A DNA stretch of 64,000 bases from NCBI GenBank assembly GCA_029204225.1, contig CM055096.1, positions 32,437,076 to 32,501,075 on the forward strand, read 5' to 3'. The notes below the pieces were generated by a model, which was not told the DNA's origin, did not search any database, and saw only the letters and a list, made by a program, of their open reading frames with translations. The DNA is from Diphasiastrum complanatum (Eukaryota > Streptophyta > Lycopodiopsida > Lycopodiales > Lycopodiaceae). This document shows positions 61,801 to 64,000 of this stretch, piece after piece. Made by a program: the position numbers and the translations under genes. The number at the start of each line of letters is the position of its first letter. Position 1 is the stretch's first letter.

Positions 61801-62722
61801 TTTGTAGACAGGAAACTTCAGTAGTGAAAAATGGGTATGTCTTGTTTATGACCTGCTCTCCCTGTTACTAGTGTCAAGATTATAGTCTGAAAGAGAAATA
61901 AGAAAACTGTTTCTACTGAAAATGCTTGGAGAAAGTATACCATGGCCTTGGTGTTGGATTTATTACTTTCACCTTATGTAGACTCCTGTTCATGTAATGC
62001 AAACTAGCCAAAGTTTTGCATGTTTTGCTTTAGAGATTTTTAGTCAATCTTTTCACAAAGAAAGATAACGTGGACTTCAAAGTTGAGTTTGATTCAAAGT
62101 CTAGCACTAGTGCCATAGACTTTCGAGTCCTTATTTGTCCCTGGCCTTCTTCATGTTGGAGTCTTCCCTTCCACCTCTAGAGCAGTGATAAAAACTCAAC
62201 ACACAAACACATACAGTGCACGTGCGCGCGCACACACATACATGTGGACACGGACGCATATGTATAAATGTATCTAAACTTGTCAATGCTGGTAGGGACG
62301 GTTGTATATAAATCTGATCTGCACCTACCCTTGGGTTCTGATAATGTGAGTAGGGATTTTGTAATATGTTTTCTGTGCAACACACACATTGTTGAATTGA
62401 TGGTAGAGACTTCAATTGGGACTTCATAAAGTTTAAGTTTGCACTTTTTGCCTTATACTTGGCAGTATTCTGAACTTCATAACAATGTTATAATTGTTAG
62501 CTGGTTTCCTGATTGAATTTCTGTAAGAATCTAACCGTTGTCATGAAGCGATGAGGCGAGTATCATTCTTTCTGTCTTTGTGTTTCACAGTACAGAGTTT
62601 CCAAAGTCAAAGATTAGTGTGGAGTTTGATGCAGCTAATGCCACATGGATATCACATGATGTTGCAATATTCTCAACAAAAACAGGAAATCTTTTCTTGT
62701 TGTCGTTGGTGTTTGATGGCAG
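20141..62722 (+). CDS. CPSF160: CPSF160 (cleavage and polyadenylation specificity factor subunit 1), 5' part, 8 exons
   Basis: Join of 20141-20541, 38729-38872, 39442-39595, 56572-56707, 60263-60408, 60671-60766, 61702-61754 and 62591-62722: 1262 nt, 420 codons plus 2 nt. Plant CPSF160 is about 1440 residues, so this is roughly the first 29%; the rest lies beyond the right edge. Known role: nuclear beta-propeller scaffold of CPSF, the complex that recognises the AAUAAA-type signal for pre-mRNA 3' cleavage and polyadenylation. Sequence support: the N-terminus [141 protein letters not shown]; and [17 protein letters not shown] all match recalled plant CPSF160 in order. Exon phases agree at every join. 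No stop or frameshift interrupts the exons, so the gene looks functional despite its giant introns. Recognition is from memory of the family, without a database search. Confidence 0.93.
21180..21285 (+). pseudogene. LINE 3' UTR remnant
   Basis: GACAGTGATATACCTCATTT matches the LINE copy near 55,590, and GTTACCACATAATTGACATG matches 42,580 with one change. It is a short relic of the LINE family's 3' region, lacking a CT tail. Confidence 0.5.
21300..22316 (-). pseudogene. Ty1/copia RT fragment (minus strand)
   Basis: Read 22316 to 21300: [34 protein letters not shown], then after a decayed stretch [55 protein letters not shown] and further on MREYPYH. YMDD replaces the usual YVDD. There are several frameshifts. 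The left flank (22317) is the start of an unrelated gypsy LTR, so the two insertions abut. Confidence 0.85.
22317..22712 (+). repeat. gypsy family B 5' LTR
   Basis: It aligns with the LTR at 45,945-46,315: both begin TTATGGACT(C/T)GGCTCAT and share TATGCATAAGCAGGCCT, GGGAGGGCGCACTATT-like and CCTCCTTAA segments. A tRNA primer site follows at 22,713. The exact first base is uncertain by a few nucleotides. Confidence 0.75.
22713..22724 (+). other. primer binding site, tRNA-Met type (gypsy B)
   Basis: TGGTATCAGAGC, complementary to the 3' end of plant initiator tRNA-Met, directly follows LTR B. Confidence 0.8.
22725..23775. other. gypsy B leader remnant and dispersed repeat
   Basis: The leader of element B runs to about 22,900 without gag. 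From about 23,030 to 23,230 lies a repeat also found at 31,860-32,060: A-rich stretches, a (CA)n run, CATTTCAAATTT, a C-run and CTCTCGATCGGGT. The rest has no gene. Confidence 0.5.
23781..24181 (+). repeat. copia 5' LTR
   Basis: 401 bp, TG...CA, nearly identical to 28791-29191. It has a run of seven C near 23,874, where the 3' LTR has eight. Confidence 0.95.
24182..24193 (+). other. copia primer binding site, tRNA-Met type
   Basis: TGGTATCAGAGC immediately after the 5' LTR; it matches the initiator tRNA-Met 3' end complement. Confidence 0.9.
24650..28552 (+). CDS. copia gag-pol polyprotein (1300 codons)
   Basis: A single frame from [20 protein letters not shown]. Gag of the UBN2/retrotran type covers about residues 1-230. 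The zinc knuckle [14 protein letters not shown] is at 254-267. The protease is [12 protein letters not shown], with active-site D316. The pre-integrase motif is [13 protein letters not shown] (about 447). The integrase acidic residues are D513 (HSDLCGPM) and D576 (RSDKGGEY), but position 612, where the third catalytic residue (Glu) is expected with D-35-E spacing, is Asp (NGVADRKNR). RT has [23 protein letters not shown] and YVDD at 1062-1065. RNase H starts with [17 protein letters not shown] (about 1224). The frame is lost near 28,540, and RNase H finishes in the next frame. It is otherwise intact, but the E612D change and the frameshift suggest it cannot move by itself. Confidence 0.95.
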   Translation: MASLGESLLGESSKLDGTNYRVWKFKIANILMDKNCWEVMTGTEPVPTSDPELKDYMNRRHKAHRIINLSVKDNIIPHICNARDAADAWTILKSMFETVDSAKLVYLQNRLHTLKMEAGATIGDHITKVKDLLDQLASVGEKVSDRSIVPIVLNNLSFNYQDYVMSLSAREKLPTFGELCGLLLQEEMRRKNLSEREDNPELAFASKKKQNFQKKGKGKKKNSKQSLEQQVSKLQVGEESSTNSSSTPKRKGNCNYCGKYGHFAFECRKKQSDQKKGKNQQSHFVDKVAEEEQSGVLELFTAALSSESTFGGWYIDSGASKHMTPHRDWFSTYEETEDSQHVCLGDNSTRMVRGKGTVAIQLSSGEVKEIKSVLHVPGLAKNLLSVGAITKQNMVVEFNDSKCLVKDKEKNFKLVAKGMQEGGLYKLFTTIPSQEALSARDTNRDKLWHERYGHLSYKSLQVLNRHKMVVDLPSIKSSSDTCEACALGKQQRKKFPKEKATRAKGILELVHSDLCGPMQVKSAGGAYYLMTFVDDFSRKVWVYFLKLKSEAFKYFKQWEAMVENHTGKRLKTLRSDKGGEYISDEFKDLCKACGIKRQFTAPHTPQQNGVADRKNRSIVECARSMLKAKGLPNSFWAEAVATAVFLLNRSPTKAVEGITPEEAYSGKKPKVGSLRVFGCTAYAHIPKDLRKKLDAKSVKCVFLGYSEGEKAYVLYDLENRRKILSRDVIFDEEHAPKIQEQEKEGITEFIPLIDSTDEDPSQESCKPQVQEQQQEIEPTSSRPLFGQVPEAEVGDKRKTKTVPWDTWSPSTSPTARKKLPRWYWETIKEGQMIEEGESSEQGVRRSLRSHERQETNFALMSTILNADEPQFFHEAVREKVWQHAMQEEYDSIVKNDTWELTTLPEGKQPIGCKWVYKTKFHANGTVDKYKARLVAKGYAQQEGLDYDETFAPVAKMTSIRTVLAIASYFDWDVHQMDVKSAFLNGHLQEEVYMEQPQGFEITGKENLVCRLRKALYGLKQAPRAWYSRIDEYFARQGFEKSKYDCNLYVFREGEDFVVVVLYVDDLLITGSNKKLIACVKKNLSNEFEMKDLGLLHYCLGVEVWNGKRCLFISQAKYAQKLLKKFNMQESKPISTPMDASNKPSKDDGPAFADETLYRQLVGSLIYLTTTRPDIAYAVGIASQYMCKPTEAHWKAAKRILRYVRGTVTYGIGYTDDGNLQLEGYSDSDWAGDRDDRRSTTGYCFSLGSGAISWCSKKQPTIALSSTEVEYRATTRSACEAIWLRRLLEDMQIAQVRIVTL
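28539..28796 (+). pseudogene. copia RNase H C-terminal part, shifted frame
   Basis: [40 protein letters not shown] and [16 protein letters not shown] complete the RNase H domain begun in the 1300-codon frame. A one-base shift around 28,540 separates them and puts the catalytic Asp of CDNQS out of the main frame. Sequencing error cannot be ruled out. Confidence 0.85.
28781..28790 (+). other. copia polypurine tract
   Basis: TAAGGGGGGG directly before the 3' LTR; primes plus-strand synthesis. Confidence 0.85.
28791..29191 (+). repeat. copia 3' LTR
   Basis: 401 bp, TGTTGAAG...TTCTTCA, followed by the target duplicate AGTCA. Confidence 0.95.
29197..29740. other. no recognisable gene
   Basis: A motif like (A)GCGATGG recurs about six times between 29,320 and 29,690, perhaps a retroelement leader. 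Nothing coding. Confidence 0.35.
29741..31497 (+). pseudogene. LINE 5' part: ORF1 end, endonuclease, RT linker
   Basis: The ORF1 C-end [20 protein letters not shown] (near 29,840) matches the copy at 50,950. The AP-like endonuclease follows from 30,010 (frameshift near 30,110): [44 protein letters not shown] and [13 protein letters not shown], covering the N, E, D-N and SDH catalytic motifs in order. The 307-codon frame 30107-31030 holds most of it. The linker to RT ([36 protein letters not shown], then [20 protein letters not shown]) runs in two frames to a stop at 31,497. RT is missing. Sense to CPSF160. Confidence 0.88.
31498..31859. other. no recognisable gene
   Basis: Between the LINE remnant and the dispersed repeat; nothing supported. 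Confidence 0.35.
31860..32122. repeat. dispersed repeat copy ending in (CT)n...(GA)n foldback
   Basis: 31,860-32,000 matches 23,060-23,200 (GGTAAAAAAAT, CACACATTTCAAATTT, CTCTCGATCGGGT). It leads into (CT)n at 31,999-32,044, a 26-bp spacer, then (GA)n at 32,071-32,122, which can pair into a long hairpin. The ORFs here are simple-sequence artefacts. Confidence 0.8.
32122..32345 (+). pseudogene. exon-like fragment A of an unidentified gene
   Basis: It reads [49 protein letters not shown]; after a one-base shift near 32,265 it reads [25 protein letters not shown]. It ends one base into a codon at a GTAGCT donor (32,346). The composition is that of real protein. The family is not recognised. It continues in phase to fragment B at 32,717. 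Probably a captured or duplicated gene piece inside intron 1. Confidence 0.5.
32346..33280. other. non-coding apart from fragment B
   Basis: AT-rich DNA with no other signal. Confidence 0.35.
32717..32800 (+). pseudogene. exon-like fragment B of the same unidentified gene
   Basis: The acceptor GGCTGCAG ends at 32,716. Joined to fragment A, it gives Asp, then [27 protein letters not shown], ending at a GTTTCA donor (32,801). The phase agreement (1 nt + 2 nt) is the main support. No further exon was found downstream. Confidence 0.45.
33281..33800. repeat. tandem array of GGGTCGGAAAATTTCGACCC-like units
   Basis: About nine imperfect units of roughly 30-40 bp, each with an interrupted palindrome GGGTCGGAAAATTTCGACCC, separated by GACCCGACC stretches. 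From about 33,690 a longer unit containing GACAAGGATGACCA and AGTCAGACCCGA appears twice. Confidence 0.9.
33801..34328. other. non-coding; left copy of a direct repeat
   Basis: 33,960-33,991 carries GGCCACGTACATACAC...CATCGGCCACC, repeated at 35,167-35,202 on the other side of the minisatellite. GCCAAGACTTGATTCTGAA also occurs twice at about 34,109 and 34,139. Confidence 0.6.
34360..35168. repeat. minisatellite, about 18-bp unit TTTTCCAAAGACTCGAAT
   Basis: Roughly 45 degenerate units over 0.8 kb. The unit length is near a multiple of three and it lacks stops, so open frames of 128-157 codons appear on both strands (repeating Phe-Lys-Asp-Ser-Asn-Phe or Lys-Lys-Phe-Glu-Ser-Leu). I read these as artefacts of the repeat. 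Confidence 0.92.
35315..35977 (+). CDS. unrecognised ORF, 220 codons
   Basis: It starts [20 protein letters not shown] (amphipathic helix), then a Thr/Pro/Ser/Lys-rich linker (about residues 50-130, with [15 protein letters not shown]), then an acidic C-terminal part ([20 protein letters not shown] ... [20 protein letters not shown]). No known domain is recognised. It lies between the minisatellite and the gypsy protease remnant, so it may be a retroelement gag-like or accessory ORF, or chance. Confidence 0.3.
   Translation: MTKLVETIKQQATADLMQKLPKIVQQAIQRSLDAVIPTQLTTCKPYDSQVKCAFTKTPTKNTDRGKAKAVDYNPLQRSTTSSQPLKPTRSNSKPTTTMPNPVTSTIKGPNLGNPSPTRPPIQQASTFEVSKPCTQAVLLTVEESLQVQAYHEHMDRLSNQSTLSYLSYQLSELSTIPPITIAPFYEDPCQQVLSWDPVFNDDNYPIVKEQGYQEWPPEFY
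35978..37510. other. unassigned; recurrent GCGAAGG / CTTCGCC motifs
   Basis: Between 36,550 and 37,190 GCGAAGGTT-like words and their complements recur about ten times at 40-100 bp spacing. No reading frame. Perhaps a leader or spacer of the gypsy element whose protease follows. Confidence 0.4.
37517..38251 (+). pseudogene. Ty3/gypsy aspartic protease remnant with repeat-rich N-terminus
   Basis: 244-codon frame. The C-terminal third is a retropepsin: [19 protein letters not shown] (active-site Asp) through [19 protein letters not shown]. It then stops at TAG exactly where the family has Trp (GTDW or GMDWL). The N-terminal half carries degenerate repeats of ACYD / ACFD-D/E-I-V type, which I do not know from other gypsy proteins. 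No RT follows, so it is a truncated, inactive fragment. Confidence 0.75.
38252..38728. other. end of intron 1, no gene
   Basis: AT-rich DNA up to the acceptor TTGTGCAG. Confidence 0.5.
38729..38872 (+). CDS. CPSF160: CPSF160 exon 2
   Basis: The acceptor TTGTGCAG ends at 38728. The first base completes the Arg codon split after exon 1, giving [14 protein letters not shown]. The exon carries [20 protein letters not shown] and HSLRT, and ends two bases into a codon at a GTATTT donor (38873). 144 nt. Confidence 0.93.
39442..39595 (+). CDS. CPSF160: CPSF160 exon 3
   Basis: The acceptor TATTGCAG ends at 39441. The join gives [15 protein letters not shown], then [15 protein letters not shown] and [20 protein letters not shown]. 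It ends in phase 0 at a GTACTC donor (39596). 154 nt, separated from exon 2 by a 569-bp intron. Confidence 0.92.
40978..41340 (+). repeat. tandem duplication of LINE RT catalytic segment
   Basis: Two units of about 183 and 180 bp, each starting GATC(T/C)GGAGTACTATTGG and ending after YADDVV. They are clearly diverged (roughly 88-90% by eye), so the duplication is not a recent assembly artefact. Confidence 0.85.
41411..41907 (+). repeat. gypsy G1 solo LTR inserted in LINE d
   Basis: It starts TGGCATGCCC and is the reverse complement of the LTRs at 961-1420 and 6446-6880. It splits the LINE frame between AACATCTC and TCTCGAAGACC. TCTC (41,407-41,410 and 41,909-41,912), perhaps ATCTC/CTCTC with one mismatch, is the likely target duplication. 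No internal region, so solo. Confidence 0.72.
42683..42941 (+). repeat. gypsy family A 5' LTR (259 bp)
   Basis: TGTTACGAGC ... ATCTATTACA, beginning nine bases after a LINE (CT)n tail and ending one base before a primer site. It shares no visible similarity with LTR B at 45,945-46,315. Confidence 0.65.
42943..42955 (+). other. primer binding site, tRNA-Met type (gypsy A)
   Basis: TGGTATTAGAGCC, one change from TGGTATCAGAGC. Confidence 0.7.
42956..43835. other. gypsy A leader
   Basis: 880 bp between the primer site and gag; no ORF of note. Words such as CAGCGA, TCGCTG and TTTCAGAAA recur. Confidence 0.5.
43836..44846 (+). CDS. gypsy gag fused in frame to integrase (internally deleted element)
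   Basis: 336-codon frame. Residues 1-244 are gypsy gag: acidic/coiled N-part, then [36 protein letters not shown] and [20 protein letters not shown]. At about 44,567 the text switches with no gap to the middle of pol: [36 protein letters not shown] and [15 protein letters not shown], which is integrase with its first two catalytic Asp residues. Zinc knuckle, protease, RT and RNase H are absent. A TAG at 44,844 interrupts integrase, which continues in the same frame. The LTRs on the two sides belong to different families, so the fusion may be a recombination product of two elements. Inactive by itself. Confidence 0.85.
   Translation: MTTSPGPDQPLTRGIDELETEFLRFSKGKEPMEVEEHEQFAEELDELVTTEQFLNLVTEVDELKSALTNFKSSVDDSFAELKGLILSSAKGSLPSTSQLSPSPLPSVSGEPMRSHPSFFKDLKPPTFIGEEKDRNVDILQTFLNKWKNIHAFKQTPDHLQAIEASLSLGPMAYKWWLNLQETGQTPRSWKAFEEAFLREFLPENELDRAWEAWEKTVMDKSLIQYISQYREAILKIKNMDDYQKIRGFQSWPIPHRQWTDISMDFILRLPHTRHGHDSCMVVVDRFSKQAHFIPVRSTITAEQCARLFLSDIFRLHGMPRIILSDRDSKFTSTFWT
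44850..45724 (+). pseudogene. gypsy integrase C-part and chromodomain-like end
   Basis: Same frame as the preceding ORF after a single TAG. It reads [20 protein letters not shown] (third catalytic residue, Glu), [56 protein letters not shown] and [16 protein letters not shown] second in-frame TAG at 45,534 is followed by [20 protein letters not shown], a chromodomain-like ending, and a final stop about 45,724. Only two premature TAG codons separate three otherwise intact pieces. Confidence 0.85.
45936..45944 (+). other. gypsy B polypurine tract
   Basis: AGGGGAGAG immediately before LTR B. Confidence 0.65.
45945..46315 (+). repeat. gypsy family B 3' LTR
   Basis: TTATGGACTTGGCTCATTAC ... CTTGTAAC. 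It aligns with the 5' LTR at 22,317-22,712 in intron 1, not with the LTR at 42,683-42,941 that stands at the other end of this element. 45,725-45,935 is gypsy 3' UTR. Confidence 0.75.
46340..46919 (+). pseudogene. LINE copy e: ORF1 piece plus 3' end
   Basis: ORF1-like [31 protein letters not shown] resembles the nucleic-acid-binding C-part of L1-type ORF1. A jump then leads to a LINE 3' end with a degenerate hairpin (ATGGCTTATGGCAT, 46,859-46,872), ACGTTAATAA and a CT-rich tail at 46,891-46,919. Endonuclease and RT are deleted. Confidence 0.75.
46920..49205 (+). pseudogene. LINE copy f: endonuclease end, RT, C-terminal region
   Basis: It begins directly after the tail of copy e, inside the endonuclease-RT linker ([40 protein letters not shown]). 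RT pieces in changing frames: [39 protein letters not shown] and YVDDVVWVS. After [29 protein letters not shown], then [16 protein letters not shown] and [15 protein letters not shown]. Many frameshifts. It ends in the next LINE copy without a tail. Confidence 0.82.
49206..50660 (+). pseudogene. LINE copy g: C-terminal region and 3' UTR with tail
   Basis: It restarts at [80 protein letters not shown] and a C2HC-type end ([36 protein letters not shown]) follow. The zinc-binding pattern is typical of the region after LINE RT. The 3' UTR has a twice-repeated GGTTAAGCTCTTG, the hairpin GTGCCCTTGGGCAC (50,601-50,614), AGACATTAAT and the tail at 50,632-50,660. Confidence 0.85.
50661..50810 (+). pseudogene. 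LINE 3' end fragment (type B hairpin)
   Basis: Only about 150 bp: TTATATACGCTCCCATGGTT, ACCACATGCTTGACATG, hairpin ATGCCTTTTGGCAT (50,749-50,762), AGACATTAATAAAG and the CT-rich tail. It starts directly after the previous tail. Confidence 0.85.
50811..50903 (+). pseudogene. LINE 3' end fragment (third in a row)
   Basis: About 90 bp: TTACCGTCATACTTGGATG, hairpin ATGCATTATGGCAT (50,845-50,858), AAGACGTTAATCAAG and (CT)n to 50,903. It starts directly after the previous tail. Confidence 0.85.
50904..52414 (+). pseudogene. LINE copy h: ORF1 end, endonuclease, then 3' end
   Basis: It starts after a tail with ORF1 ([37 protein letters not shown]). The endonuclease is in broken frames: [49 protein letters not shown] (Asn of GDFN lost) and FDHSFLSF. 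The linker [38 protein letters not shown] follows. At about 52,300 it jumps to the 3' end: hairpin ATGCCTTTTGGCAT (52,365-52,378), AGACATTAATAAAG and tail 52,399-52,414. RT is deleted. Confidence 0.85.
52415..52821 (+). pseudogene. LINE copy i: 3' UTR with long (TTC)n(TC)n tail
   Basis: It starts after the preceding tail at ATCACAGCTTCTATGGGTAT (matching 50,303). It has two GGTTAAGCTCT repeats, GTCCGACATGGACAGTG, the hairpin TGCCCTTGGGCA (52,696-52,707), AGACATTAATGTAA and a 91-bp (TTC)n then (TC)n tail. Confidence 0.87.
52822..54840 (+). pseudogene. LINE copy j: best-preserved RT to 3' tail
   Basis: It starts directly after the long tail. [42 protein letters not shown]; a frameshift near 53,070; then [20 protein letters not shown] and [20 protein letters not shown] with the catalytic YADD. 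A second frameshift near 53,400 leads to a 210-codon frame: [80 protein letters not shown] follows in another frame. The 3' end has hairpin GTGCCCAAGGGCAC (54,783-54,796), AGACATTAATATA and tail 54,821-54,840. 5'-truncated, not mobile, but the best reference for the family. Confidence 0.88.
54841..55610 (+). pseudogene. LINE copy k: C-terminal fragment
   Basis: It begins after the tail of copy j. C-terminal zinc-finger region pieces ([32 protein letters not shown]) are followed by an [10 protein letters not shown]-like stretch and GACAGTGATATACCTCATTT near 55,590. No hairpin or tail is seen. Confidence 0.72.
55611..56571. other. end of intron 3, no gene
   Basis: AT-rich DNA with CATGCATGTA-like words near 55,800-55,860. 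Nothing coding before exon 4. Confidence 0.45.
56572..56707 (+). CDS. CPSF160: CPSF160 exon 4, ending at a GC donor
   Basis: The acceptor CATTACAG ends at 56571. The exon reads [11 protein letters not shown], then [20 protein letters not shown] and H, plus the first base of a Gly codon. In-frame joining to exon 5 (GYIEPV) needs the intron to start at 56708 with GCAAGT, the consensus of minor GC-AG introns. The nearby GT (56712) would shift the frame. Confidence 0.9.
56708..60262 (+). other. CPSF160 intron 4 (GC-AG, 3555 bp)
   Basis: GCAAGT donor, GGTACAG acceptor. No element with coding content is recognised. It holds a foldback segment at 57,019-57,097. Confidence 0.82.
57019..57097. repeat. 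inverted repeat / hairpin in intron 4
   Basis: A perfect 13-bp arm TTAGGGGAAGCTC (57,019-57,031) pairs with GAGCTTCCCCTAA (57,085-57,097). Pairing extends imperfectly outward (CTAG...). The loop holds CCACATGGTGG, itself a palindrome. Possibly a small MITE-like element. Confidence 0.6.
60263..60408 (+). CDS. CPSF160: CPSF160 exon 5
   Basis: The acceptor GGTACAG ends at 60262. Exon 5 completes the Gly codon and reads [20 protein letters not shown], then [18 protein letters not shown]. It ends in phase 0 at a GTATGA donor (60409). Confidence 0.92.
60671..60766 (+). CDS. CPSF160: CPSF160 exon 6
   Basis: The acceptor GATTTGCAG ends at 60670. It encodes exactly 32 codons, [19 protein letters not shown] through NSLHYHSQ, and ends at a GTAGTG donor (60767). 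Only 262 bp separate it from exon 5. Confidence 0.93.
61702..61754 (+). CDS. CPSF160: CPSF160 exon 7 (short)
   Basis: The acceptor TGTGAACAG ends at 61701. The exon reads [17 protein letters not shown] plus two bases, and ends at a strong GTCAGT donor (61755). It is 53 nt, and matches the SASCALALNNYA segment of plant CPSF160. Confidence 0.88.
62200..62255. repeat. CA/CG alternating microsatellite in intron 7
   Basis: Alternating purine-pyrimidine run GTGCACGTGCGCGCGCACAC between (CA)-rich stretches, similar in type to 7930-7970. Confidence 0.85.
62591..62722 (+). CDS. CPSF160: CPSF160 exon 8
   Basis: The acceptor TTTCACAG ends at 62590. The join gives Ser, then [20 protein letters not shown], then [20 protein letters not shown] and FDG. 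It ends two bases into a codon at a GTAGAC donor (62723). A second AG five bases further in (62594-62595) would break the frame. The next exon is not visible up to 64000. Confidence 0.9.
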
Positions 62723-64000
62723 GTAGACCTTTCTTGTTCTGTTATGTGCATACATTGTTGCAACTTATCATTTTGCTGAAACTTAATCGATATTCAGTTG
62801 CAAGAACCAGGAAAGGAAAAACTGAGTAATAAACACTTTAGCAGAACTATTCTGATCAGAACTTTTGAAAAAGCTCTGATTCATGGTCAAATGTTCAGAA
62901 TGTAAGTTGGCAGCTAAGCGCTTTCTAATTCCAAAAAGGTAAACATGGGGAGCTGTTTTCATGCCAAACACCAAAACTACCCAAAAGGGGTAAAAAAGAC
63001 ATTGCCAGTAAATGAGGCTGTAAAATAATGTTCTCAGAAGTCTTAGGCTTCCTGAATCCTGTCTTTGTTCAAGTAAGTTGTTCTTTTTGACAGAAGGCTC
63101 ACTGACATAGTTGCAGAGCTAACCTAGTGTTTGCTCCTAAGTTGCTATGTTTCGAAATGCGTATGTAACCCTTGATCTGGTACGGTCCAGAATACTGCTC
63201 CAAATAGTTTTTGAATATTACAGCTACCAAGATAGAATTTGAGTTTACACATTCATAGACTCAATATACTATAAGTAGGAAGGAACATCACTTAAAACAG
63301 AACAACTCTCTACCGCATTAGTATAGAAGCTGTTTAACCACAAGAATGTAATACAGACAAGAGATCTCAGAATCCCTATGTAGCACTAAATGAAAAGAAG
63401 TCTAGAAAAGGGTGAATAGTGGAAAGATACACCATATGTCAAGGAAAAAGGAGAAATATACATGGACATGGCTTTACCAAGGAGCTTGGAAGGTTTTTTG
63501 AAGGCTGTAACTTTAACGTGCAAAGATTTGAAGTTGCATAGATGGAGGACCATCGGTGCATGTTTATTACATTTCAGGGCTGTTTGTTTTGTTCCATATG
63601 TGCAGAACAGAATTTGCTCCATCTATACAAAAGCAAAATAAAGAAAAATTCTATATTTTATATTTTGGAACAGGAATGAGCAGAAAAGAAGTCTTAGAAA
63701 GGGTGAATAGCAGAAACATACACGAGATGTTCAAGGAAATAAAAGAGAAAAACACATAGACATAGCTTTACCAAGGAGATCGGAAGGGTGTTACTTAATG
63801 TGCAAGGAGATCGGAAGGGTGTTGAATGTTCTTTGAAGGTGTAACTTAATGTGCAAACATTTGAAGTTGCAAAGATGGAGGAAACAAGGATGCCCATTTG
63901 ATACATTTTAGGGTTTTTTGTTTCATTCCATATGGAGCAAAACTTGTTCCATATGTCTGAAACAAAATAAAAGATTGAATTTTTTAGATTTTATTTTTCA
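62723..64000 (+). other. CPSF160 intron 8 (continues beyond window) with a tandem duplication
   Basis: GTAGAC donor. About 63,392-63,660 and 63,683-63,960 are diverged copies of one segment at 291-bp spacing, beginning GAAAAGAAGTCT(T)AGAAA and including GGTGAATAG, CTTTACCAAGGAG and TTGAAGTTGCA. No coding exon is seen. Confidence 0.75.

Noticed and set aside
62594-62595. AG acceptor five bases downstream for exon 8
   Set aside because: It breaks phase with exon 7; the AG at 62,589-62,590 fits.

Overview
The window is nuclear DNA from a land plant with a large, repeat-rich genome. The only clear host gene is on the + strand: the first 8 coding exons (about 420 codons) of a plant-type CPSF160 gene, the large subunit of the mRNA cleavage and polyadenylation specificity factor. 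All eight exons join in phase. Introns 1 and 3 are about 18.2 kb and 17.0 kb and are filled with retrotransposons. Such introns suggest a gymnosperm, fern or other big-genome lineage, but the species cannot be fixed from the sequence.

Layout. 1-20,050 is intergenic and decayed: Ty1/copia pieces (1-412, 3725-5793 with its 3' LTR start at 5801, and 12,480-13,260 minus); a minus-strand Ty3/gypsy pol 3' end with polypurine tract and 3' LTR (2480-961); an unrecognised coiled-coil gene remnant (9478-11,545); a LINE reverse transcriptase piece (14,440-14,945); and long unassigned AT-rich stretches. 20,050-20,541 holds the CPSF160 5' flank and exon 1.

Intron 1 (20,542-38,728) holds a copia remnant, a gypsy 5' LTR with tRNA-Met primer binding site, a nearly intact young copia element (23,781-29,191, 401-bp LTRs, target duplication AGTCA, 1300-codon gag-pol), the 5' part of a LINE with all endonuclease motifs, a two-exon fragment of an unidentified gene (32,122-32,800), two tandem-repeat islands (33.3-33.8 kb and 34.3-35.2 kb), an unknown ORF, and a gypsy protease remnant. 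Exons 2 and 3 follow (38,729-39,595).

Intron 3 (39,596-56,571) is almost wholly one LINE family, all fragments on the gene's sense strand, plus a gypsy element whose two LTRs differ. The LINE copies end in a short hairpin, then AGACATTAAT or a close variant, then a (CT)n or (TTC)n tail. At least seven times, the next 5'-truncated copy of the same family begins directly at the end of that tail. This suggests a LINE lineage with pyrimidine-dinucleotide tails that lands in its own tails, building head-to-tail arrays. It is the most interesting candidate in the window.

56,572-64,000 holds exons 4-8 with ordinary introns. Intron 4 starts with GC instead of GT. The gene continues past the right edge.
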